Origin: an uncultured Chromatiaceae bacterium
GTDB taxonomy: Bacteria; Pseudomonadota; Gammaproteobacteria; Enterobacterales; Alteromonadaceae
DNA length: 64,000 bases
Assembly (NCBI GenBank): GCA_937978655.1
Contig: CALJUX010000017.1
Location: 10,954-74,953, forward strand
Direction: 5' to 3'
Made by a program: the position numbers and the translations under genes. Shown here piece by piece: positions 16,976 through 25,337 of this stretch (positions are counted from its first letter, which is position 1; every line of letters begins with the position of its first letter). The notes beneath the pieces were generated by a model. The model saw nothing but the letters and a program-made list of their open reading frames with translations, had not been told where the DNA came from and did no database searches.

Positions 16976-18594
16976 ACGGCACCTCCTGTGCTGGTTGCTT
17001 GCACACTGTCGGGCGCATGCGCCGCCAGAATGGCACTTAACACCGCCTGTGCTTTGCTGCGGGTTTCTTCAGTTTCAGCCTGCGCCACACTGTCAAACAC
17101 TACACCAGCGCCGGCTTGTACCGAGGCGACGCCGTTTTGCACATAAGCGCTGCGGATGACGATGCAGCTGTCAAAATCGCCGTTACCGGATAAATAACCG
17201 ACAGCGCCGCCGTAACTGCCGCGTTTTTTGCCTTCAACCTGACGAATCAGCTCGGCCGCCCGTACTTTCGGCGCGCCGACTAATGTTCCCATATTCATAC
17301 AGGCCTGATAAGCATGCAGCGCATCGAGTTCGGGTTTTAAGGTGCCGACCACACGCGAAACTAAATGCATCACATAAGAATAACGGTCGACTTTGAGCAG
17401 CTCTTTGACATATCGGCTGCCAGGTACACTGATGCGTGCCACGTCGTTGCGGGCCAAATCGACCAGCATCAGATGTTCGGCTTTTTCTTTTTCATCTTGC
17501 CGCAGTTCCAGTTCAATCCGGCTGTCGAGGTCCCGGTCTAACTGGCCGTTAGCGTTAAAACCACGGCGGCGGGTGCCAGCGATCGGATAAATTTCAACCT
17601 GACGGCTGGTGGCGTCAAATTTCAGTGCCGACTCCGGCGAAGCGCCGAATAACACAAAAGCCGGGTCTTGCAGATAAAACATATAGGGGCTCGGGTTTTG
17701 TTGTTTTAACCGCGCATAAGCCGCCAACGGCGACGGGCAGGGCAGACTGAAACAACGGCTTGGTACCACCTGAAATACGTCGCCGGCAACAATGTTGTGT
17801 TTGAGCTGCTCGACCTGAGCGCTGAACGCCGCGTCGCTGATATCAACGTTAAGCATGTCGGCACTGACCGCCTGACGCGCTTCCAGCGCCGGATTAAATT
17901 GGCAGTCGCCTTGCAATACGCGATTTAATTGCTCAAGGCGTTTGCCAATGCCAAAACAGCTTTGCATCGCCTGTTCACCACAAAACACGTTGCCAACTAA
18001 GCGCGCTTGTTGGCGTTGATGGTCCAGCACTAACAGCGTTTCCGCCAGATAAAACACAAAATCCGGGCAGGCGTTGTTGCCGACCGGCACGTCCGGCAGC
18101 AGTTCGGCGCTGGCGACATAGTCATAACCGATGACACCGCCTAAAAATACCGCAAAAGGCTCGTCGCTGTGACTGCATAAACTTTGTTGTAAGGTGCGCA
18201 GCACTGACAGCGGCGTTGGCGCTAATAATCGAGTGGCTTCATCGCACAGTAGGTCTGGCCGGCTAAAGCGGACTTTGAGGCTGTTGGCACTGCGTGTTAA
18301 CTGCGCCAGGCCTTGCAGTTTGTCCTGAAGAAATTGCAGCAGTGGTAAACCGTTGTCGGAGACGGCGTCGACCCGGACTTCGAGGCCCTGGCATTCAATG
18401 CGTAGCGCCGCGTCGAGTAACAACAAGGTTTTTAAATTGTCTTTGCTGTCAATTTCTGCCGATTCAAGCAGCAGACTGTAGGGGCTCAGGCGGCTTAATT
18501 GCTGATAACAACCCAAAGCGTCGCTTTGGTAGGGGATGGCGGTGGCAATAGATGCAACTTCGCCCGGTGTTTGTGTGATATGACTAAAAATCAT
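16972..18594 (-). CDS. trpE: Anthranilate synthase component I
   Basis: 540 residues from the ATG at 18594 (AGGAA upstream). The frame extends a further 37 codons, but these fall in the leader. N-terminal LLLESAE is the tryptophan feedback-binding motif. The chorismate-using C-terminal domain carries GDVFQVVPSRCF, PSPYMFYL, IAGTRRRG, EHLMLVDLARNDV, GAPKVRAAELI and GGAVGYLSGNGDFD. First structural gene of the trp operon; it ends with an ATGA overlap into trpG. Confidence 0.97.
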   Translation of the reverse strand: MIFSHITQTPGEVASIATAIPYQSDALGCYQQLSRLSPYSLLLESAEIDSKDNLKTLLLLDAALRIECQGLEVRVDAVSDNGLPLLQFLQDKLQGLAQLTRSANSLKVRFSRPDLLCDEATRLLAPTPLSVLRTLQQSLCSHSDEPFAVFLGGVIGYDYVASAELLPDVPVGNNACPDFVFYLAETLLVLDHQRQQARLVGNVFCGEQAMQSCFGIGKRLEQLNRVLQGDCQFNPALEARQAVSADMLNVDISDAAFSAQVEQLKHNIVAGDVFQVVPSRCFSLPCPSPLAAYARLKQQNPSPYMFYLQDPAFVLFGASPESALKFDATSRQVEIYPIAGTRRRGFNANGQLDRDLDSRIELELRQDEKEKAEHLMLVDLARNDVARISVPGSRYVKELLKVDRYSYVMHLVSRVVGTLKPELDALHAYQACMNMGTLVGAPKVRAAELIRQVEGKKRGSYGGAVGYLSGNGDFDSCIVIRSAYVQNGVASVQAGAGVVFDSVAQAETEETRSKAQAVLSAILAAHAPDSVQATSTGGAV

Positions 18595-18608
18595 CCGGAA
18601 TTTCCTGT

Positions 18609-18631
18609 AAACCCGCGTCTCTGTATGCGGG
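18609..18631 (-). terminator. Candidate trp attenuator hairpin
   Basis: On the minus strand CCCGC and GCGGG pair around a ten-base loop and are followed by TTTA, just before the trpE ribosome site. Upstream lies a GGTCAGCTGACC palindrome that could compete with it. The U tract is short, so it may be a weak terminator; its placement between trpL and trpE is what supports it. Confidence 0.4.
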
Positions 18632-18644
18632 CGGTCAGCTGACC

Positions 18645-18734
18645 TTAATAAAAACGACAATAATCCAAAGCCGGGCCACAATTGCCCTTCGAAAATTGCC
18701 ACCATCGCCAGGAAATCAGTGCTGTTGTGCTCAT
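18645..18734 (-). CDS. trpL: trp operon leader peptide
   Basis: 29 codons plus TAA. The ATG at 18734 has GGAG seven bases upstream. Codons 9-12 read WRWW, giving three Trp codons in four, which is the hallmark of a ribosome-stalling leader peptide. The peptide also holds further aromatic residues and two Cys. The stop lies 50 bases before trpE. Too short for routine gene calling. Regulation by tRNA-Trp charging is inferred from the family of such leaders. Confidence 0.88.
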   Translation of the reverse strand: MSTTALISWRWWQFSKGNCGPALDYCRFY

Positions 18735-18776
18735 TGTTTACTCCACGCTTTAAAAATTTGTTCTTCCAGATACGAC

Positions 18777-18812
18777 AAAGGCCCGTTTTGGAAAACGGGC
18801 CTTTGGTTTTTT
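18777..18812 (+). terminator. Terminator-like hairpin facing the plus strand
   Basis: AAAGGCCCGTTTT and AAAACGGGCCTTT form a 13-base inverted repeat separated by GG. On the plus strand it is followed by GGTTTTTT; on the minus strand only by GTCG. As a plus-strand terminator it would end RNA copied antisense to trpL. On the minus strand it stands directly upstream of the trp leader. Confidence 0.6.
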
Positions 18813-18932
18813 GGCATACACCACCAACACACGCCCGTTAAGGAGTATGCCACCACCAAATGATTGGCTGAGTTGTCAGCTGAATAAGGTTAAGGTGCAT
18901 GGGGTATCCGGTTATTTGTCTGACGTTAAGTC

Positions 18933-18952
18933 TTGCGGTTATAAAACCGCAA
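18933..18952. repeat. Perfect 8-bp inverted repeat with ATAA spacer
   Basis: TTGCGGTT and AACCGCAA flank ATAA. There is no T tract, so it could be an operator or an RNA stem rather than a terminator. No gene overlaps it. Confidence 0.6.
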
Positions 18953-19122
18953 TTTGCCTGCCGGCGTCAAGCAAAAATCGGCAGGATTTGAAAATAAAAG
19001 CGTAAAGACGTCTGAAAGGCTGTTTATTCAAAAGGGTCCAGCTGCGGCTTTTGCGCTGGATCAACACGGCAATGGCAGAACCGCGTAGATTAAAGACATC
19101 ACCGATGCCGACGGAGCCGACC

Positions 19123-19428
19123 ATGTCCGAACCACGCCAACAGTTATTGGAATTACAACAACAGCTGCAACAACGTTTAAGCGCCGTGCAGCGTGATTTA
19201 CGCCAGAACCATGACGCCGACAGCGCCGAACAGGCGCAACAGCGCGAAAATGATGAAGTGCTGCAGCAGTTGGAGCAACAACTTCAACGCGAATTGTTGC
19301 AACTGCATCTGGCGCTGGACCGGCTGCAGCGTGGCGAATATGGGCTCTGTGAGCAATGTGGCGAAGCGATTGCGCCAGCGCGGCTGAAACTCCTGCCATT
19401 CGCGCTGCGTTGTCAGCACTGTGCCTGA
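19123..19428 (+). CDS. Short DksA/TraR-type zinc-finger protein
   Basis: 101 residues from the ATG at 19123 (GGAG seven bases upstream); upstream in-frame codons lack a ribosome site. Residues 1-70 are a Gln-rich coiled coil, and the C-terminus holds a four-Cys finger, CEQCG and CQHC 17 residues apart, in the TraR/DksA C4 form. At this length it is closer to TraR-like proteins than to full DksA (about 150 residues), which bind RNA polymerase through the secondary channel. The acidic tip residues of DksA are not clearly present. It is divergent from trp and lies 100 bases before rnm. Confidence 0.75.
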   Translation: MSEPRQQLLELQQQLQQRLSAVQRDLRQNHDADSAEQAQQRENDEVLQQLEQQLQRELLQLHLALDRLQRGEYGLCEQCGEAIAPARLKLLPFALRCQHCA

Positions 19429-19478
19429 GCAGGCCAAAGGGGATCGCACATAGCCGCAGCAGCGCTTCTGTGGCACAA

Positions 19479-19506
19479 TTGACAATTCTGCGCGGCTGCA
19501 TAGTCG
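19479..19506 (+). promoter_or_regulatory. Candidate promoter before rnm
   Basis: A perfect TTGACA (19479-19484) is followed after 16 bases by TAGTCG (19501-19506), a poor -10. It lies about 25 bases before the rnm start. Confidence 0.35.
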
Positions 19507-19530
19507 CGCTTCACGTCAATTGAGTCTTTC

Positions 19531-20442
19531 ATGAAATTTGATCTGCACAGTCACACTTTTTACTCCGACGGTATGCTCAGTCCTGCCGATTTATTGGCAA
19601 GAGCCATTGAGCGCAAAGTCGACGTGCTGGCAATCACTGACCACGACACCTTATTAGGCCTGGCGCCTGCCCATGCCGCTATCGCCGAACAGCAGCTGCC
19701 ATTGCAGCTGGTGAACGGTGTGGAGATCTCCACCAGCTGGTACGAATTTGAGATCCATATCGTTGGGCTTGCTATTGATCCGGCTGATCCCCAACTGCAA
19801 CAGCGGCTCGCCAGTCAGCAAGAGCGCCGGCTGGAACGCGCCCGCGAAATGGCAAGGCGCCTGACCAAACACAATGTGCCGGATTGTCTCGAAGCCGTCA
19901 TGACGCTCGCCAACGGCGGCGCTGTCACTCGCACCCATTTTGCCCGCCACCTGATGCAAATTGGCAAAGCCAGCTCGATGGCCGGGGTATTTAAACATTA
20001 TCTGGCGCGCGGCAAAGCCGGTTATGTGCCGAATAACTGGGTGAGCCTGGTGGAAGCGGTGCAGTGGATCCACGACGCCGGTGGTATTGCGGTGCTGGCG
20101 CATCCTTTGCGCTACAACCTTAATGGCAAATGGCTGACCAAGTTAATGCGTGAATTTGCTAGCGCCGGTGGTGATGCCGCCGAAGTGGCAAGCTGTCAGC
20201 TGACGCCGGTACAAAAACGCGATGTCTGGGTGTTGTGTCAGCAATTTGGGCTGGTGGCATCGCAAGGTTCGGATTTCCATCAGCCAACCGACTGGAGCGA
20301 TTTAGGCCGGGGGCTTTATCTGACCGATGATATCCGCACCGTCTGGCAACAATTTCCGGCGCTTTTTCCGCAACCAGAGCCGCAACCTTCGCCTGAGCTT
20401 GTACAAGCCGAAAGCTCTGACAAGCCACAACTTTGCAGCTAA
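19531..20442 (+). CDS. rnm: PHP-domain 5'-3' exoribonuclease (RNase AM, YciV/TrpH family)
   Basis: 303 residues. The PHP metal-binding motifs are intact: DLHSHTFYSDG at residues 4-14, ITDHDT near residue 36, ISTSW, and the late LAHPLRY and QGSDFH. The E. coli homologue trims 5' ends of rRNAs and other short RNAs and can hydrolyse 3',5'-bisphosphonucleotides. It follows the trp operon and precedes yciO, as in E. coli. The C-terminal 30 residues are Pro/Gln-rich and variable. Confidence 0.9.
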   Translation: MKFDLHSHTFYSDGMLSPADLLARAIERKVDVLAITDHDTLLGLAPAHAAIAEQQLPLQLVNGVEISTSWYEFEIHIVGLAIDPADPQLQQRLASQQERRLERAREMARRLTKHNVPDCLEAVMTLANGGAVTRTHFARHLMQIGKASSMAGVFKHYLARGKAGYVPNNWVSLVEAVQWIHDAGGIAVLAHPLRYNLNGKWLTKLMREFASAGGDAAEVASCQLTPVQKRDVWVLCQQFGLVASQGSDFHQPTDWSDLGRGLYLTDDIRTVWQQFPALFPQPEPQPSPELVQAESSDKPQLCS

Positions 20443-20527
20443 GCTGTAGCAAAAGGCAGCTAAGTCGTTTTAAGCTGCTGATCTTCAGTCATTTTCAATG
20501 CTTGCCACAGGCAATAAGGATAGAGGC

Positions 20528-21148
20528 ATGAGCCAGTTTTTTTATGTGCATCCGGAAACGCCGCAAAGCCGGCTGATGAAACAGGCTGTGCATATCATCA
20601 AGCAAGGTGGTGTGGTGATTTATCCAACCGACAGTGGTTATGCACTGGGTTGTCAGCTTGGTGATAAAAATGCACTGGAACGTATTCTGCAAATCCGCCA
20701 TATCAGCGGCGAGCACCATTTCACTATTATGTGCCGTGATTTAAGCGAATTATCCATCTATGCCAAAGTGGAAAATACCGCGTTCCGGCTGATTAAAAAC
20801 AACACGCCGGGCGCTTACACTTTTATTCTGCGCGGCACCAAAGAAGTACCACGACGTCTGCTTAACGAGAAGAAAAAAACCGTCGGTCTGCGTATTCCGG
20901 ACCACAAAATCGCGCTGGCACTGCTGGCAGAATTAGGCGAACCGCTGATGTCCAGCTCACTGATTTTACCGGGCCGCGAATTTGCTGAATCCGACCCGGA
21001 AGAAATGCGTGACCAGCTTGAGCGTCAGGTCGATTTAATCCTGCATGGCGGTATTCTGGCCGGCAATCCGACGACGGTGATCGACTTGTCTGAAGACAAT
21101 CCGGTGCTGGTGCGCGAAGGCGCCGGTGCTGTGCAACCGTTTCTGTAA
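20528..21148 (+). CDS. yciO: YciO/Sua5-like threonylcarbamoyl-AMP synthase family protein
   Basis: 206 residues from the ATG at 20528; an ATG 30 bases earlier has no better ribosome site. The protein is a single Sua5/YrdC fold: YPTDSGYALGC, KNNTPGAYTFIL, VGLRIPDH and the SSSLILPG segment. The YciO branch differs from essential TsaC, and its physiological role is less clear than that of TsaC, which makes threonylcarbamoyl-AMP for tRNA t6A. It is followed after 11 bases by scpA. Confidence 0.92.
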   Translation: MSQFFYVHPETPQSRLMKQAVHIIKQGGVVIYPTDSGYALGCQLGDKNALERILQIRHISGEHHFTIMCRDLSELSIYAKVENTAFRLIKNNTPGAYTFILRGTKEVPRRLLNEKKKTVGLRIPDHKIALALLAELGEPLMSSSLILPGREFAESDPEEMRDQLERQVDLILHGGILAGNPTTVIDLSEDNPVLVREGAGAVQPFL

Positions 21149-21159
21149 CAGCGCCGTCT

Positions 21160-22002
21160 ATGCCTGTCGCAAACCAGCCCGCAGCCAATCAGGCCGAAGC
21201 CGCGGCGCTCAGCTCGCTGACCGTGCAACAAGTGCTGCCGCTGGCGTTTGTCCGCGGTGAAGCGGTACTGGAGCGGCCGGAAGATTTGTTTATTCCGCCC
21301 GATGCGCTCGAAGTCTTGTTAGAGGCCTTTGAAGGCCCGTTGGATTTTTTGTTGTATCTCATTCGCCGCCACAAGTTTGATATTGTCGATTTACCGGTCA
21401 ATGAAATCACCCTGCAGTACATGGAATATATCAACCTGATGCAGGAGCTGAATTTTGAACTGGCCGCTGAGTATCTGGTGATGGCGGCGATGCTGGCGGA
21501 AATTAAATCGCGGTTGCTGTTACCCAAACGTGAAGCAGAACAAATCGAAGAAGTGGACCCGCGTGCGGAACTGGTGCGACGGCTGCAGGAATATGAACAA
21601 TTTAAACTGGCTGCCACCCAGCTTGATGCGGTGCCTCGGCAAGAACGCGATTTTTTCCAGACCCATGCCGCATTAGCCGATAATTTTGCGCCTTTTGTCA
21701 TAGAGCCAGAAGTGAGCCTCGCCGAATTGGTGCTGGCGCTGCAGGATGTGATCAAGCGCACCAAAGATTTCCAGCATCATCAGATTAAAAAAGAGCAGCT
21801 GTCGACGCGGGAGCGGATGAGCCGCATTCTCGAATTGTTGCGCCAGCAACCGGTGTTGGCCTTTGGCCAGTGTTTTGCGCCACAGGAAGGCCGGCAGGGT
21901 GTCGTCGTGACTTTTCTGGCGGTGCTGGAGCTGGTCAAAGAAAAACTCATCACGCTGACGCAGGTGGAATCTTATGGTCAGATCCACCTCAAATTGGCAT
22001 AA
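21160..22002 (+). CDS. scpA: Segregation and condensation protein A
   Basis: 280 residues. ScpA is the kleisin of the SMC-ScpAB condensin. The N-terminal kleisin helix region reads FEGPLDFLLYLIRRHKFDIVDLPV, the middle LAAEYLVMAAMLAEIKSRLLLP, and the C-terminal winged helix VVVTFLAVLELVKEKLI. About 45 variable residues precede the conserved part. The gene is paired with scpB 64 bases downstream. No smc or mukB gene is in the window. Confidence 0.95.
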   Translation: MPVANQPAANQAEAAALSSLTVQQVLPLAFVRGEAVLERPEDLFIPPDALEVLLEAFEGPLDFLLYLIRRHKFDIVDLPVNEITLQYMEYINLMQELNFELAAEYLVMAAMLAEIKSRLLLPKREAEQIEEVDPRAELVRRLQEYEQFKLAATQLDAVPRQERDFFQTHAALADNFAPFVIEPEVSLAELVLALQDVIKRTKDFQHHQIKKEQLSTRERMSRILELLRQQPVLAFGQCFAPQEGRQGVVVTFLAVLELVKEKLITLTQVESYGQIHLKLA

Positions 22003-22065
22003 TAAGCGGTCGTGTTTGCCCACCTGAACGGGTGGCTGCGGACGGACTGAACAGAAGGGGCGCAG

Positions 22066-22629
22066 ATGGCGACAAAAATTCAGGATGACCAGCTGGTGCA
22101 GCTGTTAGAAGCCTGTTTATTTGCCAGCGAGAAACCGCTGAGCCAGACTGAATTGCTGGAAACCGTGCTGGCTGATTTCCAGCTCAGCAAAAAGCGGCTG
22201 CAGGCAGCGCTGACGCGGCTGGAGCAGGATTATCAGGGCCGTGGCATTGGTTTGGTGGAAACCGCCAGCGGCTGGCAATTTCAGACTAAGCCCGAGTGGA
22301 GCCCTTATCTTGCCAAACTCTGGCCAGAGCGCTCACCGCGTTATTCGCGGGCGGTGCTGGAGACTTTAGCGCTGATTGCCTATCGCCAGCCTATTACCCG
22401 CGGTGAAATTGAAGAAGTGCGTGGTGTGTCGGTCAGTAGCCAGATTATGCGTACTTTGCTCGACCGTGGTTGGGTCAAAGTGGTGGGCCACAAAGAAGTG
22501 CCGGGCCGGCCGGGTTTATATGCCACCACCAAAGAATTTCTCGATTATTTTGGCGTGAAACGGCTCGATCAGCTGCCGCCATTACCTGAACTGGCCCCGC
22601 TTGGGCCATTGTTTAATGCAAATGCTTAA
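22066..22629 (+). CDS. scpB: Segregation and condensation protein B
   Basis: 187 residues. Two winged-helix domains bind the kleisin ScpA: LLEACLFASEKPLS opens the first, and ALIAYRQPITRGEIEEVRGV and PGRPGLYATTKEFLDYFG mark the second. This is the usual size. It lies between scpA and rluB in one plus-strand run, matching the common scpA-scpB-rluB order. Confidence 0.95.
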   Translation: MATKIQDDQLVQLLEACLFASEKPLSQTELLETVLADFQLSKKRLQAALTRLEQDYQGRGIGLVETASGWQFQTKPEWSPYLAKLWPERSPRYSRAVLETLALIAYRQPITRGEIEEVRGVSVSSQIMRTLLDRGWVKVVGHKEVPGRPGLYATTKEFLDYFGVKRLDQLPPLPELAPLGPLFNANA

Positions 22630-22677
22630 GAACACCAAATCCTTAAACACAGTCGCGATGACTGAGGAGTCGCAAAC

Positions 22678-23628
22678 ATGAGTGAAAAATTACAGAAAGT
22701 CCTGGCCCGCAGTGGCGTCGGTTCGCGCCGCGAAATGGAAACTTTTATCAGTGCCGGCCGTGTCACGGTTGATGGCAAAGTGGCGCATTTGGGCGATCGG
22801 GTCAATGCCAATCAACTGGTCCGGGTTGACGGCCACGCGGTGAAGATCGCCGCTGAAGAAGAACAAGTCTGCCGGGTGGTGGCCTACCATAAACCCGAGG
22901 GTGAAATTTGTACCCGCACCGATCCGGATGGTCGTCCGACGGTGTTTGATCGCCTGCCCAATATCCGTGGCGCGCGCTGGATAGCCATTGGCCGCCTCGA
23001 TATTAATACTTCAGGTTTATTACTGTTCACCACTGATGGTGAGCTGGCGAACCGCCTGATGCATCCGAAATTTGAAGTGGAACGCGAATACTCAGTGCGG
23101 GTATTTGGTGAAGTGAACGACGCTATTATTCAGCGCCTGCGCACCGGTGTTGAACTGGAAGACGGTAAAGCCAACTTCAAGAAAGTCAAAGCCATGGGTG
23201 GCGAAGGTGTCAACCGCTGGTTTAACGTGGTGCTGACAGAAGGCCGCAACCGCGAAGTGCGCCGGATGTGGGAGTCGCAGGGCACAGTGGTCAACCGCTT
23301 AATCCGCATCCGTTATGGCGATTTACTGCTGCCGAAGCATTTACCGGCCGGTGGTTATGCCGAATGTGGTCTTGATGAAGTGAACTACCTGCGCAAACTG
23401 GTGCATCTGCCACTGGAAACCGAAACGCTGGCCAAGGCTGAAGACCGTGATGAACGTCGCCGTCGCATGGCGTCAATTAAAAGAGCCGTTCGCAAGCATC
23501 AGGTGATCCAGAAACAAGCCGAGAAAGGCGAAAAACCGGTGGCCAAACCGCGGGCTGACAAAGCCACTGTGAAAGATAAAAAACCGGGTAAAACCCCGTT
23601 TAAAGGCAAAAGCCGGACGCGGATCTGA
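22678..23628 (+). CDS. rluB: 23S rRNA pseudouridine-2605 synthase RluB
   Basis: 316 residues. The S4 RNA-binding domain is at 1-60 (KVLARSGVGSRREMETFI). The RsuA-type catalytic domain follows with GRLDINTSGLLLFTTDGEL, in which Asp108 is the catalytic aspartate, and NRWFNVVLTEGRNREVRRMW. The tail from about residue 265 is Lys/Arg-rich and basic, common in RluB. A GAGGAG site precedes the ATG. A 14-bp hairpin terminator follows. Confidence 0.94.
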   Translation: MSEKLQKVLARSGVGSRREMETFISAGRVTVDGKVAHLGDRVNANQLVRVDGHAVKIAAEEEQVCRVVAYHKPEGEICTRTDPDGRPTVFDRLPNIRGARWIAIGRLDINTSGLLLFTTDGELANRLMHPKFEVEREYSVRVFGEVNDAIIQRLRTGVELEDGKANFKKVKAMGGEGVNRWFNVVLTEGRNREVRRMWESQGTVVNRLIRIRYGDLLLPKHLPAGGYAECGLDEVNYLRKLVHLPLETETLAKAEDRDERRRRMASIKRAVRKHQVIQKQAEKGEKPVAKPRADKATVKDKKPGKTPFKGKSRTRI

Positions 23629-23644
23629 GGATCGGCATTCCATG

Positions 23645-23676
23645 ACAATAAACGCAGCACAGGCTGCGTTTATTGT
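23645..23676. terminator. Hairpin between rluB and the convergent small gene
   Basis: A 14-base perfect stem (ACAATAAACGCAGC with its complement) closes on ACAG. The T tract is broken (TTTATTGT), but the position between convergent stops supports termination. Confidence 0.75.
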
Positions 23677-23690
23677 CTGAAGCAACAGCA

Positions 23691-23885
23691 CTAATAATAA
23701 ATGTCTGAGCTTTGATGAATTTGCGGTTCGTCCTGTAATTCATCAAAGCTGACCGCGAAATGCCGGCTCTGATCATGTAAATCCGACAGATAAACGGCTC
23801 TGTCCTGTGCATCAATCCAGCTGACCACGCCAGCGCCTTTTTTGCTTTGGCACACCATACCCAATTTAAGCTCTTGTACGTTCAT
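23691..23885 (-). CDS. Small hypothetical protein, 64 residues
   Basis: Two adjacent ATGs occur at 23888 and 23885. AGGAGG ends three and six bases before them, so the second is preferred. The protein begins MNVQELKLGMVCQSKKGAGVV, with a beta-rich look (KLGMVC, GAGVVSWID, AVYLSDL, HFAVSFDEL) suggesting an SH3-like or KOW-like barrel; that is only an impression. It is acidic at the C-terminus and has no signal peptide. A strong ribosome site and coding-like composition support it as real. Function unknown. Confidence 0.6.
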   Translation of the reverse strand: MNVQELKLGMVCQSKKGAGVVSWIDAQDRAVYLSDLHDQSRHFAVSFDELQDEPQIHQSSDIYY

Positions 23886-24048
23886 CATTGGCCTCCTGTG
23901 GTTTTGGCAGAACTGTAACGTTAGACGCATTTTTTGCTTGTTGTGAGATCCGACCAGTAGCTGAAGCCGCTAAGCTACGCATTTTTCACTCAATTTATTT
24001 TTTTGCTATGGCATGATGCGGTACCGACAGACTGTAACAGGAATATCA

Positions 24049-25323
24049 ATGATGTGTAACAAAGGTGGTTGGGCCAACAGTGGAGCCCGGCTGTGGCGCC
24101 AAAGTCTGATCTTTTGCGTTGGTCTGAGCGCGCTTTTGCTGCTACCGCCCGCGGCGGCGGCATCTATGGCCGACCACCAGCACAGTCATTTCTCGAAGGT
24201 GTTGCAGCAACAGCGCCGTTATCAGCTGAGCTTGCCGGAACGTTATCAAAGTTCTGACCGTCGATATGCTGTGTTGTATCTGATTGACGCTGATTTTCAG
24301 TTTGAGCATGTCGCGGCCACAGTGCGGCAACTGGCGCGGGCTGGCCGCATTGCACCACTGATTGTGGTAGGGGTCGCCACCAACGGCACCAGTGACTACC
24401 AGCATAAAACCAGCTGGCTGACTGCCGATTTGCCCGGTTCCGGTGGCGCAGCTGCGATGTTGCAGTACCTGCGCACTGAGCTGCTGCCTGTGATCAACAC
24501 CCAGTATAGAACCAGCGGTAAACAAGCCTTATTGGGTTATTCGCTGGGCGGATTATTGAGCTTACAAGCCTTGTTACAAGGTGAGGGCAGTTATTCGGCG
24601 TTTTATGCCTTGAGCCCAAGCGTCTGGCTGGACAATCAATCGATCATCAGCCGCTTTTCGCGCGCTGCGTTGACAACATTGCCGGCGTCGCGTTTGTTTA
24701 TCAGCCTGGCCAATGAAGCCGGCATGGGCGTGCAGGAACTTCGCAGTCAATTGCAGCAACAGGCGCCGGCGACGCTACAATGGCAGTTTGCTCATTTCCC
24801 GGCGGAGACGCATTACAGCATGGCGCTGCCAGCGCTCACCGCCGCATTACAGTGGGATTTTGCCGGACATTTTGTTGATTTAGCACCGTTATTAAAATAT
24901 CCGGCTTATGGCGATGTGCTGGATTATTTTGCCAAGAGGCGCGCGCACTGGGCCGGTTATCAGTATGACTGGCTGCAGGCTTACACTATTGCCAAGTATC
25001 TGTGGATCACTAACCAGTGGCCGCAGGCCGAACAGATCTTGCAACAAACGGAGCAAAAGTTACCTGGCAGTAGCAGGGAACTACGGGTACAACTGGCAAA
25101 AGTGCTGCTGAAAAAACAACAGGCGAAACTGGCGCTGCAGTTGCTGCAACAGGCGCCGCAACCCGAGTATCACGACTGGCACAAACAAATGGCCGATGCT
25201 TATGCCGCTTTGCAGCAACCAGCGCTTGCCCTGCAGTATCAGCAACAGGCTGAAGCGCTGGTCATTGCGCAGCAGCTGGAAACCTGGGAATATCAGGAAC
25301 TGGAACCGGGTTCTTACCGCTGA
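24049..25323 (+). CDS. Exported alpha/beta-hydrolase esterase with helical C-terminal domain
   Basis: 424 residues from the ATG at 24049 (AGGA upstream). A long N-terminus (RLWRQSLIFCVGLSALLLLPP) forms a signal peptide or anchor. Residues about 55-290 resemble the esterase D / Fes-IroE family: RYAVLYLIDAD, the nucleophile elbow GYSLGG (Ser165) and a late histidine in AETHYSM. Residues 300-420 are alpha-helical and Gln/Leu-rich, like TPR-type helices (QAEQILQQTEQ, AKLALQLLQQA, PALALQYQQQAE). The substrate is unknown; relatives hydrolyse siderophore esters or acyl groups. A GTAGCT/AGCTAC inverted repeat lies upstream at 23957-23978. Confidence 0.8.
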   Translation: MMCNKGGWANSGARLWRQSLIFCVGLSALLLLPPAAAASMADHQHSHFSKVLQQQRRYQLSLPERYQSSDRRYAVLYLIDADFQFEHVAATVRQLARAGRIAPLIVVGVATNGTSDYQHKTSWLTADLPGSGGAAAMLQYLRTELLPVINTQYRTSGKQALLGYSLGGLLSLQALLQGEGSYSAFYALSPSVWLDNQSIISRFSRAALTTLPASRLFISLANEAGMGVQELRSQLQQQAPATLQWQFAHFPAETHYSMALPALTAALQWDFAGHFVDLAPLLKYPAYGDVLDYFAKRRAHWAGYQYDWLQAYTIAKYLWITNQWPQAEQILQQTEQKLPGSSRELRVQLAKVLLKKQQAKLALQLLQQAPQPEYHDWHKQMADAYAALQQPALALQYQQQAEALVIAQQLETWEYQELEPGSYR

Positions 25324-25337
25324 AGGCGGTTGTGACT

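Larger units (their letters stand above)
18735..19122. other. Non-coding intergenic stretch rich in inverted repeats (trpL to DksA-like gene)
   Basis: About 390 bases with no convincing gene. It holds the trp promoter region, for which I find only weak candidates (TTGTCG-17-TTTTAA just before trpL) and no obvious TrpR box. It also holds four inverted repeats: a terminator-like hairpin (18777-18812); GGCATAC with GTATGCC (18813-18851); TTGCGGTT-ATAA-AACCGCAA (18933-18952); CCTGCCG with CGGCAGG (18957-18985). A 52-codon frame beginning at 18847 is weak, since its AGGAG ends only one base before the ATG. Confidence 0.6.

Noticed and set aside
18811..19005. Small ORF in the trp-DksA intergenic region (TTG at 18811 or ATG at 18847)
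   Set aside because: The AGGAG lies only one base before the ATG, the reading frame crosses three inverted repeats, and the product resembles nothing.
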